Part shown: positions 50,855-58,253 of the stretch, in pieces
Layout: every line of letters starts with the position of its first letter
Position numbering within the stretch: the stretch's first letter is position 1
From: Leadbetterella sp964423865
Lineage (GTDB): Bacteria; Bacteroidota; Bacteroidia; Cytophagales; Spirosomataceae
Assembly: GCA_964423865.1 (NCBI GenBank)
Contig: CAYRGN010000012.1
Span: 1-64,000, forward strand
Length of the DNA: 64,000 bases
Reading direction: 5' to 3'
Notes under the pieces: generated by a model
What the model saw: only the letters and a program-made list of their open reading frames with translations
Told to the model about the DNA's origin: nothing
Database searches by the model: none
Translations under genes and position numbers: made by a program

Positions 50855-52167
50855 TACATGTTTTTTCGGTAGGATTTCCCGTATTTCAGCTTCTTTTCGG
50901 CCTGGATATCGCGCCGTTTGTTTACTTTTTTGTTCTTGTCCAGTTTTTCATGAAACGCGGGGCCGGTAGCCTCCCGTTTGATTTTGGGCAACCTGATTTC
51001 TTCATGTTCGGTTTCGAAGGGAAGGAGGTGCTCTTCCATTTCGATATAGGCGGGTAAAGGAAGGCGCGTGAGTTGAAGGCGGTACATGGCTTCGATCTCC
51101 CCAAAGGCCTCTTCTTCCCGTTCACTCACCAGGCTGATGGCCGTACCGAAGCTTTCGCCCCGGCCCGTGCGGCCGATCCGGTGGATATAATCGTTTGTTT
51201 CTTCGGGAATATCCATATTCACTACGTGGGTGATGCCCCGGATGTCCAGTCCCCGGGAGCCGATATCCGTGGAAATGAGGGTGCTTACCGTTCCCTCCGA
51301 AAATTCTTTGATGGCCCGGAAGCGGTAATTCTGGGATTTGTTGGAGTGAATCACTTCCACACCCTCTATACCCCGGTTTTTTAATTCCTGGAACAGGAGG
51401 TCTGCCGCTGATTTCTGGGCTACAAAAACCAGGTTTTTTTTCATTTCTTCGTCGTTGGCCAGAAGAAGTTCCAGGAGGTTGATTTTGGTGAGAAAATTGG
51501 GGGCCGAGTAGGTTTTCTGGCGGATGTTTTCCAGGGGTGTTCCCACGTCGGCGTCTTCTATGACTTCGGGCGATTTGAAAATATCGTGAATCAGTTCTTC
51601 CACTTCTTCCGAAATGGTGGCGGAAAACAGCAGGTTTTGCCTTTTTTCGGGAATTTTATTGAAAATAAGGTCGAGCTGGGGCCGAAAACCCAGATCCAGC
51701 ATCATGTCAAATTCGTCAATGACCAGTTTTTTGATGTTTTTTACCTTCAGGATACCTGCCGCGGCAAGGTCGGTGAAGCGGCCCGGAGTGGCCACTACCA
51801 TATCGCAGCCGTTCAGCAGTTCCGCCGCCTGGGTTTTCATATTGACGCCGCCATACACGCCTGTGACGTCAAAACTCATGTAAGGGGTGAGCGACTTCAC
51901 ACTTTCCACTACCTGCATGACCAGTTCGCGGGTAGGAACCAGCACCAGTATTTGCGGAAGTTTGTCTTTGCTGAAAGTCCACATTCTTAATAGGGGCAAA
52001 AGGTAGGCAAAAGTCTTGCCTGTACCCGTGCGCGCTATACCCGCCAGGTCTTTGCCTGACATCACCGCCGGGAATATTTTTTCCTGGATGGCCGTGGGGG
52101 AAATCAGACCCAGGTCGTCCAGGGCATTCAGCAGGGGCTTGTTAAGATTGAGGTCGGAGAATTGCAT
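50854..52167 (-). CDS. DEAD-box-type RNA helicase
   Basis: A 437-residue helicase from the ATG at 52167, where the Q-motif FSDLNLNKPLLNALDDLG begins. Motifs in order are ARTGTGKT, PTRELVMQV, VATPGR, VIDEFDMMLDLGF, SAT, ISTDIGSRGLDI and HRIGRTGR. Motif II is DEFD rather than DEAD. A lysine-rich tail follows (KKVNKRRDIQAEKKLKYGK). It probably remodels rRNA or mRNA. It is coupled to the NUDIX gene. Confidence 0.93.
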   Translation of the reverse strand: MQFSDLNLNKPLLNALDDLGLISPTAIQEKIFPAVMSGKDLAGIARTGTGKTFAYLLPLLRMWTFSKDKLPQILVLVPTRELVMQVVESVKSLTPYMSFDVTGVYGGVNMKTQAAELLNGCDMVVATPGRFTDLAAAGILKVKNIKKLVIDEFDMMLDLGFRPQLDLIFNKIPEKRQNLLFSATISEEVEELIHDIFKSPEVIEDADVGTPLENIRQKTYSAPNFLTKINLLELLLANDEEMKKNLVFVAQKSAADLLFQELKNRGIEGVEVIHSNKSQNYRFRAIKEFSEGTVSTLISTDIGSRGLDIRGITHVVNMDIPEETNDYIHRIGRTGRGESFGTAISLVSEREEEAFGEIEAMYRLQLTRLPLPAYIEMEEHLLPFETEHEEIRLPKIKREATGPAFHEKLDKNKKVNKRRDIQAEKKLKYGKSYRKNM

Positions 52168-52234
52168 AAGAACTAATCTGAATAATTTTACAAATTTAAT
52201 TGATTTCATGCGTATATTGGTGACTTAATTCAGT

Positions 52235-52273
52235 TAATAGCTCATAGCTCACAGCGCATAGCTTGCAGCTCAA
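52235..52273. repeat. Short heptamer array AGCTCAT/AGCTCAC
   Basis: About five units of AGCTCAT type, some diverged (CAGCGCA, TAGCTTG), end in CTCAAA nine bases before the DUF1080 start codon. Confidence 0.82.
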
Positions 52274-52283
52274 AATTAAACGC

Positions 52284-52883
52284 ATGAAGAAAACACTTTT
52301 GCTCCTTTTGTTGCCCTGCTTTATTTTTGCCCAGAAATCAAAGCAGGTATCTCTTTTTAATGGTAAGAACCTGGACGGGTGGGTCATTTACGGTACGGAA
52401 AAATGGTATGTGGAAGACGGCCTCCTGGTTTGCGAGAGCGGGCCGGACAAAGGTTACGGATACCTGGGAACGGAAAAATCGTACAAAGATTTTGAACTTA
52501 CACTGGAGTTTTTTCCGGAAGATAACGGGAATAGCGGGGTGTTCTTCCATTCCAGTATTGAAGGAACCAAGGTGAGCGGATGGCAGGCCGAAGTGGCCCC
52601 TCCGGGATACTTTTCCGGCGGGATTTACGAGTCGTATAAACGCGGCTGGCTGATTAAGCCGGACAAAGAACTGGATAACGTAAAAATGAATACCTGGAAT
52701 TCCATGAAGATCAAAGTACTTGGTGATGAAGTGACCACCTGGGTAAACGGGGTGCAGATGGTGACGCTGAAAGACCCGGTATTTGCGGATTCGGACGGTA
52801 AGATCGCTTTACAGATTCATGACGGCGGGGGGATAAAAGTGAAGTGGAGAAACATGAAGATCAAGACGTTGAAAGCGAAGTAA
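52284..52883 (+). CDS. Secreted DUF1080 (3-keto-disaccharide hydrolase-type) protein
   Basis: A 199-residue protein from the ATG at 52284, with a signal peptide ending at FIFAQ. It is a jelly-roll domain of the DUF1080 family: LFNGKNLDGWVIYG, FELTLEFFPEDNGNSGVFF (in part NGNSGVFFHSS), and the C-terminal KIALQIHDGGGIKVKWRNMKI (in part IHDGGGIKVKWRN). Some members hydrolyse 3-keto-glycosides; others bind carbohydrate. It is 29 bases upstream of recA. Confidence 0.88.
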   Translation: MKKTLLLLLLPCFIFAQKSKQVSLFNGKNLDGWVIYGTEKWYVEDGLLVCESGPDKGYGYLGTEKSYKDFELTLEFFPEDNGNSGVFFHSSIEGTKVSGWQAEVAPPGYFSGGIYESYKRGWLIKPDKELDNVKMNTWNSMKIKVLGDEVTTWVNGVQMVTLKDPVFADSDGKIALQIHDGGGIKVKWRNMKIKTLKAK

Positions 52884-52912
52884 ATTGTAAATTTCTATTT
52901 TTTATATTTAAC

Positions 52913-53956
52913 ATGGCAGAAAACACAGAAAAACTAAAAATCCTGCAATCCACACTTGACAAGCTGGACAAGTCATTTGGTAAGGGGACGGTGATGCGCC
53001 TGAGCGACACCAAAGTATTGGATGTACCCGTAATTTCTACGGGTTCATTAGGATTAGACCTCGCTTTGGGGGTAAACGGGTTACCCAAAGGAAGGGTAGT
53101 AGAGATCTACGGTCCGGAATCTTCCGGTAAAACTACGCTGGCGATGCACGCTATTGCCGAAGCGCAGAAGCAAGGCGGAATCGCGGCTTTCATTGATGCC
53201 GAACACGCGTTTGACCGCCTGTACGCGGAGAAACTGGGTATTGATACCAAAAACCTGCTGATTTCTCAGCCGGATTATGGAGAGCAGGCCCTGGAGATTG
53301 CGGAACACCTGATTGCGTCCGGTGCAATTGATATTTGTGTGATTGACTCCGTGGCGGCGCTGGTGCCTAAGGCGGAACTGGACGGGGAGATGGGTGACAG
53401 CAAGATGGGGCTACAGGCCCGGCTGATGTCGCAAGCCCTCAGAAAACTGACCGGTACCATCAATAAGACGGGTTGTACCTGTATTTTTATCAACCAGCTT
53501 CGCGACAAGATCGGGGTGATGTTTGGGAGCCCGGAGACCACTACAGGGGGTAACGCCCTGAAATTCTATGCTTCCGTTCGGATCGATATCCGGCGAATAG
53601 GGCAGATCAAAGACAACGACAGCAATATCATTGGTAACCGTACCCGGGTGAAAGTGGTAAAAAATAAAGTGGCTCCGCCGTTTAAGGTGATTGAGTTTGA
53701 TATCATGTACGGCGAAGGGGTGTCGAAGTCCGGTGAGGTGCTAGACCTTGCCGTTGACCTGGATATTATCAAAAAATCCGGTTCCTGGTTCTCGTACGGT
53801 GCCGACCGCCTGGGGCAGGGCCGTGACGCGGTGAAAAGCCTCATTAAGGATAATCCTGAACTGATGGCCGAGCTCGAAGAAAAGATCAAGGCTACGGTGG
53901 CCGGTAATGCCGACGCGCTGATGGATAAAAATGCCGACGGAGAGTCTGCCGACTGA
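52913..53956 (+). CDS. recA: Recombinase RecA
   Basis: A 347-residue protein from the ATG at 52913 (MAENTEKLKILQ). Walker A is GPESSGKTTLAMH, Walker B VIDSVAALVP, and it has the L2 region INQLRDKIGVMFGSPETTTGG (in part GSPETTTGGNAL). It drives homologous recombination and LexA-type cleavage. A terminator follows. No clear SOS box or own promoter is seen, so it may be read from the DUF1080 promoter. Confidence 0.96.
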   Translation: MAENTEKLKILQSTLDKLDKSFGKGTVMRLSDTKVLDVPVISTGSLGLDLALGVNGLPKGRVVEIYGPESSGKTTLAMHAIAEAQKQGGIAAFIDAEHAFDRLYAEKLGIDTKNLLISQPDYGEQALEIAEHLIASGAIDICVIDSVAALVPKAELDGEMGDSKMGLQARLMSQALRKLTGTINKTGCTCIFINQLRDKIGVMFGSPETTTGGNALKFYASVRIDIRRIGQIKDNDSNIIGNRTRVKVVKNKVAPPFKVIEFDIMYGEGVSKSGEVLDLAVDLDIIKKSGSWFSYGADRLGQGRDAVKSLIKDNPELMAELEEKIKATVAGNADALMDKNADGESAD

Positions 53957-53976
53957 AATTCCGTTAAGTAAATGTT

Positions 53977-54009
53977 AAGGTGTTCCGATGGGACACCTTT
54001 TCTTTTAAT
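53977..54009 (+). terminator. Terminator of recA
   Basis: Stem AAGGTGT/ACACCTT around a ~9-base loop, followed by TTCTTTT, 20 bases after the recA stop. Confidence 0.8.
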
Positions 54010-54070
54010 TTATTGGTCTAATCTATAGTTTTTAAGCAGATTCTATCGTTAACTATAAAAAGCAACTGCC

Positions 54071-54832
54071 TTGAAATTCAGAATTCTCGTATGCGTTTTG
54101 CTTTCCCTGTTGTTTTTGGGGTTTCGCCAGAATAATTTCCAGACGGGGGAAGAGTACCATTACCGGGTCAAATACGGCATCCTGACCATCGGTTCAGCCA
54201 ATGTGGGTGTAGATACCCGTACCTACCAGGTAAATGGCCTGCCTTGTTATAAAATTCATATTTTGGGCCGAACAGAAGGGATTACCGACCTGTTTAAGGT
54301 GCGGAATACCTACACTACTTATATGGATACGGTCCGGTATTTGCCTCAGAAATTTGAGTACAGTGCCCGTGAAAACAATTACAGGCGGGATCAGGTACTT
54401 TATTTTGATCACAACAAGAACATGGTGGTGAAGAAGGAGAAAGAATCCATAGATACTTATAGTGTGCCGAAAAATATTCACGATGTGATTACCGGATATT
54501 ATTCGCTTCGACATGTTGATTTTTCCCAGTATGCTATAGGGCAAACCTATTCTGCTCCGCTTTTCTTCGATGACGAATATTATAGATTCAGTGTGAAATA
54601 TGCAGGCAAGGCTACCATTAAAACCCGGTTTGGGAAGATTAATGTCCTGAAATTGAATCCCGTTTTGCCCGACAATAAACTCTTTAAGGGCGAAGACGCC
54701 ATCCGGGTGTGGGTCACCGACGACCGTAACCGGGTGCCGGTGAAGATCGAAGTAGATTTCTCCTTCGGGACCATTGTGATGGAAATGCGGAAGTACAAAA
54801 AGAACCTGTTTCCATTTGATTTTAGCGGATAG
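54071..54832 (+). CDS. Secreted DUF3108 protein
   Basis: A 253-residue protein starting from TTG, with an N-terminal hydrophobic signal (residues 3-18). The DUF3108 fold follows: GEEYHYRVKYGILTIGSANV (in part YRVKYGILTIGSA), RTEGITDLFKVRNTY and RVWVTDDRNRVPVKIEV. The family is periplasmic or outer-membrane associated with no known reaction. It stands alone; the repeat-rich gap follows. Confidence 0.85.
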   Translation: MKFRILVCVLLSLLFLGFRQNNFQTGEEYHYRVKYGILTIGSANVGVDTRTYQVNGLPCYKIHILGRTEGITDLFKVRNTYTTYMDTVRYLPQKFEYSARENNYRRDQVLYFDHNKNMVVKKEKESIDTYSVPKNIHDVITGYYSLRHVDFSQYAIGQTYSAPLFFDDEYYRFSVKYAGKATIKTRFGKINVLKLNPVLPDNKLFKGEDAIRVWVTDDRNRVPVKIEVDFSFGTIVMEMRKYKKNLFPFDFSG

Positions 54833-54875
54833 GTCGGCATCGCACGCACATGGCCTCGAAAGAAAAAATCCCCGC

Positions 54876-55060
54876 ATTTCATGTGTATAAAATTTTTGCC
54901 TTCAGCTATCAGCGGTCAGCCGGGCGGAGGGCCGCCCCGCGACACTTCGCTTATTCATTGGGGGGCGCCTAGCCGGCGGTCGGGCGACGCTTCGCTGGTG
55001 TGCCGGTTTTCTGATAGTGGTTCTCCACCCGGCTGATAGCTGAATGCTCATGGCTATTTC
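54876..55060. repeat. Third copy of the palindromic intergenic element
   Basis: It opens with ATTTCATGTGTATAAAA and closes with GATAGCTGAATGCTCATGGC, as in the copies at 18303-18591, and shares the GC-rich centre (GCGCCTAGCCGGCGGTCGGG). Just before it is AAAAAATCCCCGC, a lone left arm of a CCCCG/CGGGG terminator, as if the insertion had split or replaced one. The gap 54833-55643 holds only this element, the 95-bp repeats and the ugd leader. Confidence 0.8.
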
Positions 55061-55094
55061 GTAAGACAAAACATTTGGAATTCCGCCGGATATC

Positions 55095-55378
55095 GATGTT
55101 TTACCGATAGGTTGTCCCTACAGGACATGACGGTTTCGCTGGATATGGAATTGCATTCCCGTAGGGGATTGTATAACGGTAGAAAACCGGATGTTTTACC
55201 GATAGGTTGTCCCTACAGGACATGACGGTTTCGCTGGATATGGAATTGCATTCCCGTAGGGGATTGTATAACGGTAGAAAACCGGATGTTTTACCGATAG
55301 GTTGTCCCTGCGGGACATGGGGATTTCGCCGGATATGGAACTGCATTCCCCGTAGGGGATTGTATAACGGTAGAAAAT
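55095..55378. repeat. 95-bp unit in three tandem copies
   Basis: Units begin with GATGTTTTACCGATAGG at 55095, 55190 and 55285, a strict 95-base period. Copies 1 and 2 are almost identical; copy 3 has several changes. Each unit holds short palindromic parts (CCCTACAGGACA, CCCGTAGGGG). No convincing coding function is seen. Confidence 0.92.
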
Positions 55379-55530
55379 GGGATTCCTTTCTCTTTCTTCA
55401 TACCCCGTAGGGGTTAAATAGTATTGTAAAAAGTCTACCGACAGGTGTTAAAAACATAGGGTTAGGAGCTTTTTTCTTCATTAACTATACTTTTTTCTTC
55501 TATCAATGTAAGGTTTTCTGTTTTTTCCTC

Positions 55531-55538
55531 TACCTTTG
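55531..55538 (+). promoter_or_regulatory. Promoter box of ugd
   Basis: TACCTTTG is a full -7 match. The leader would be about 100 bases. No TTTG is found at the -33 position. Confidence 0.45.
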
Positions 55539-55643
55539 CAGCATTATTTTTTAATCTGCTGTAAACGCTGTTCTCCATGACCCTGAAGTCAGTTGTATAT
55601 TACCGATAGTGCATAGGAGATAGCACAGCTTAAAAAAAACACG

Positions 55644-56960
55644 ATGAAAATAGCTGTAGTAGGTACCGGGTATGTAGGTTTGGTGACCGGAACATGTTTT
55701 GCCGAGACAGGGAACGAAGTCACCTGTATCGATATTGACCAGGCGAAGGTAGACAGCCTGAAAAAGGGAAAGATTACCATATATGAGCCGGGACTGGAAC
55801 CTATTTTTGACCGGAACCGTAAAGACGGAAGGTTAAAATTTACTACTGAACTGGAAGAAGGGATTAAGGAAGCCGAAGTGATTTTCCTGGCGTTACCCAC
55901 TCCTCCGGGAGAAGACGGTTCAGCCGACCTGAAATATATCCTGGGGGTAGCAGACCACATCGGTAAGGTGCTGGATCATTACGCCGTGATTGTGGATAAA
56001 AGTACGGTACCGGTAGGAACCGCCGAGAAAGTACATGCCAAGGTGGCGGCGAATGCCAAAACCGAGTTTGATGTAGTCTCTAACCCGGAATTTTTGCGGG
56101 AAGGGGTAGCGGTAGAAGACTTCATGAAGCCGGACCGCGTAGTGGTAGGGACGAGCTCGGAAAGGGCGAAGGTCATCATGGAGAGGTTGTATGCGCCTCT
56201 GGTAAGACAGGGGAATCCTATTATCTTTATGGACGAACGCTCGGCGGAAATGACCAAATACGCGGCTAACTCTTTCCTCGCCATGAAAATTACCTTCATG
56301 AACGAGATGGCCAACCTTTGTGAGCTGGCCGGCGCTAACGTAGATAACGTGCGGAGAGGTATCGGTACCGACAGCCGTATCGGTAAACGTTTCCTGTTTC
56401 CGGGGATCGGGTATGGAGGAAGTTGTTTCCCGAAAGATGTGCAGGCCCTGGGAAAAACCGCCCAGGAGTTTGACTATGATTTCCGGATTCTGAAATCCAT
56501 TATGCTGGTCAATGAAAAGCAGAAAGTAAAGCTGATTCCCCGGGTGAAGGAGTATTTTGGAGGAGATTTGAAAGGGAAAACCATTGCCTTATGGGGACTC
56601 GCATTCAAACCGTATACCGATGACATCCGGGAGGCGCCATCCCTTTACAATATCAAAGCGCTGAAAAGAGCCGGAGCGAAAGTGGTGGTGTTTGACCCCG
56701 AGGCTGTAGCCAACGTGAAGAAAGAAATCGGTAAAAAAGTGAAGTACGCTTCGGGTATGTACGATGCGCTGGAAGGTGCCGATGCCCTGATGATTATGAC
56801 CGAGTGGCCCGAATTCAGAACACCGGATTTTAAGAAAGTAGCGGAAAAACTGAAAAATAAAGCGATCTTTGACGGGCGTAACCTGTATGACCTGGAAGAA
56901 ATGAAGGGGCTGGGCTTTGCTTATTTTTCTATAGGCAGGGAAGCTGTAAAAGTGAAGTAA
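55644..56960 (+). CDS. ugd: UDP-glucose 6-dehydrogenase
   Basis: A 438-residue enzyme. The NAD-binding start is KIAVVGTGYVGLVTGTCFAE (in part VVGTGYVGLVTG). The catalytic cysteine lies in GYGGSCFPKDVQAL (about residue 262), and the C-terminal UDP domain has LAFKPYTDDIREAPS. It oxidises UDP-glucose to UDP-glucuronate. The next gene decarboxylates the product, so the pair makes UDP-xylose for surface glycans. Confidence 0.95.
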   Translation: MKIAVVGTGYVGLVTGTCFAETGNEVTCIDIDQAKVDSLKKGKITIYEPGLEPIFDRNRKDGRLKFTTELEEGIKEAEVIFLALPTPPGEDGSADLKYILGVADHIGKVLDHYAVIVDKSTVPVGTAEKVHAKVAANAKTEFDVVSNPEFLREGVAVEDFMKPDRVVVGTSSERAKVIMERLYAPLVRQGNPIIFMDERSAEMTKYAANSFLAMKITFMNEMANLCELAGANVDNVRRGIGTDSRIGKRFLFPGIGYGGSCFPKDVQALGKTAQEFDYDFRILKSIMLVNEKQKVKLIPRVKEYFGGDLKGKTIALWGLAFKPYTDDIREAPSLYNIKALKRAGAKVVVFDPEAVANVKKEIGKKVKYASGMYDALEGADALMIMTEWPEFRTPDFKKVAEKLKNKAIFDGRNLYDLEEMKGLGFAYFSIGREAVKVK

Positions 56961-56963
56961 GTT

Positions 56964-57051
56964 ATGAGTAGTGAGTAGTGAGTAGTGAGTAGTGAGTAAT
57001 GGGTTAAGGAATCAAACCTGCGTAACTCACTACTCACTACTCACTACTCAA
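56964..57051. repeat. Facing heptamer arrays between ugd and uxs
   Basis: GAGTAGT units run at 56964-57000 and the inverse CTCACTA units at 57024-57051, with a ~23-base spacer. The array ends in CTCAAA, 11 bases before the uxs start codon. The hairpin would lie in the ugd-uxs message. Confidence 0.9.
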
Positions 57052-57063
57052 AACTAAACATCT

Positions 57064-58035
57064 ATGAAACGAATACTAATTACCGGTGGGGCAGGCTTTC
57101 TCGGCTCTCACCTTTGCGACAGATTCATTAAGGAAGGCTACCATGTGGTGGCCATGGATAACCTGATTACGGGCGACCTGAGGAATATTGAGCATCTTTT
57201 TAAACTACCGAACTTCGAGTTCTATCACCACGATGTGAGTAAGTTTATCCATGTGCCGGGTGAGCTGGATTATATCCTGCATTTTGCATCACCGGCCAGT
57301 CCGATAGACTACCTCAAAATCCCGATTCAGACGCTCAAAGTGGGTTCTTTAGGTATCCATAACTGCCTGGGACTGGCGCGGGTAAAGAAGGCCCGTGTAC
57401 TGATTGCTTCCACTTCGGAAGTATACGGTGACCCCCAGGTGCATCCCCAGACAGAAGATTACTGGGGGCATGTAAACCCGGTAGGGCCACGTGGAGTATA
57501 TGACGAAGCCAAACGTTTTCAGGAAGCCATGACCATGGCCTACCATACCTATCACGGTGTGGAAACGCGTATTATCCGGATCTTTAATACCTACGGACCG
57601 CGCATGCGCCTGAACGACGGCCGCGTGCTGCCCGCCTTTATCGGACAGGCTTTGCGGGGAGAAGACCTCACTATTTTCGGTGACGGTTCCCAGACCCGGT
57701 CTTTTTGCTACGTGGCTGACCTCGTAGAAGGCATTTATCGTCTACTTTTGTCTGATTATCCTCATCCGGTCAATATTGGTAATCCTTCCGAAATCACAAT
57801 CAAAGACTTTGCGGAAGAAATCATAAAGCTGACGGGTACGGATCAGAAGGTGGTGTACAAAGACCTGCCCAAAGACGATCCCAAGCAGCGTCAGCCCGAT
57901 ATTACCAAAGCCCGCGAAATTCTGGGCTGGGAACCCCAGGTAGACCGGGGGGAAGGGCTGAAGCTCACCTACGAATATTTTAAAAGTTTGCCTGAGGAGA
58001 GACTTTTTGAAGAAGCCCGACACAGGGAATTTTAA
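57064..58035 (+). CDS. uxs: UDP-glucuronate decarboxylase (UDP-xylose synthase)
   Basis: A 323-residue short-chain dehydrogenase. NAD binding is ITGGAGFLGSHLCD, the catalytic pair lies in GVYDEAKRFQEA (YxxxK), and a Ser/Thr in STSEVYGDP. The NTYGPRMRLNDGRV and QTRSFCYVADLV motifs are typical of UXS. It converts UDP-glucuronate to UDP-xylose. The coupling with ugd strengthens the call. Confidence 0.93.
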   Translation: MKRILITGGAGFLGSHLCDRFIKEGYHVVAMDNLITGDLRNIEHLFKLPNFEFYHHDVSKFIHVPGELDYILHFASPASPIDYLKIPIQTLKVGSLGIHNCLGLARVKKARVLIASTSEVYGDPQVHPQTEDYWGHVNPVGPRGVYDEAKRFQEAMTMAYHTYHGVETRIIRIFNTYGPRMRLNDGRVLPAFIGQALRGEDLTIFGDGSQTRSFCYVADLVEGIYRLLLSDYPHPVNIGNPSEITIKDFAEEIIKLTGTDQKVVYKDLPKDDPKQRQPDITKAREILGWEPQVDRGEGLKLTYEYFKSLPEERLFEEARHREF

Positions 58036-58042
58036 TGAGGGG

Positions 58043-58072
58043 AAAAAGACCGGCTAGACCGGTCTTTTTTTT
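58043..58072 (+). terminator. Terminator of ugd-uxs
   Basis: Stem AAAGACCGG/CCGGTCTTT with a three-base loop and a run of eight Ts, eight bases after the uxs stop. Confidence 0.92.
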
Positions 58073-58253
58073 GGAATCTATTCTCAGAAATCCCTGTTTT
58101 TTGGCGGCTCCTAACCCTCCTTCGGCGCGAGGAAACGTACTGATTTTGTCAAAGGATGCTTTAATTTTAGCGAATGTAGGGGTGGAAGTTGAAGATGAAA
58201 GAAAAGTTTTGAATATTGCTTCTCTTAATCGGATAACTCCGCCCTCGAAATCT

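Noticed and set aside
55101..55346. 81-codon minus-strand frame across the 95-bp repeats
   Set aside because: The frame exists only because the unit length and phase leave it open; the protein would be three copies of the repeat with no family match.
58035..58253. Extended N-terminus of the DUF5695 protein
   Set aside because: This part crosses the ugd-uxs terminator, and only the start at 58254 gives a signal peptide.
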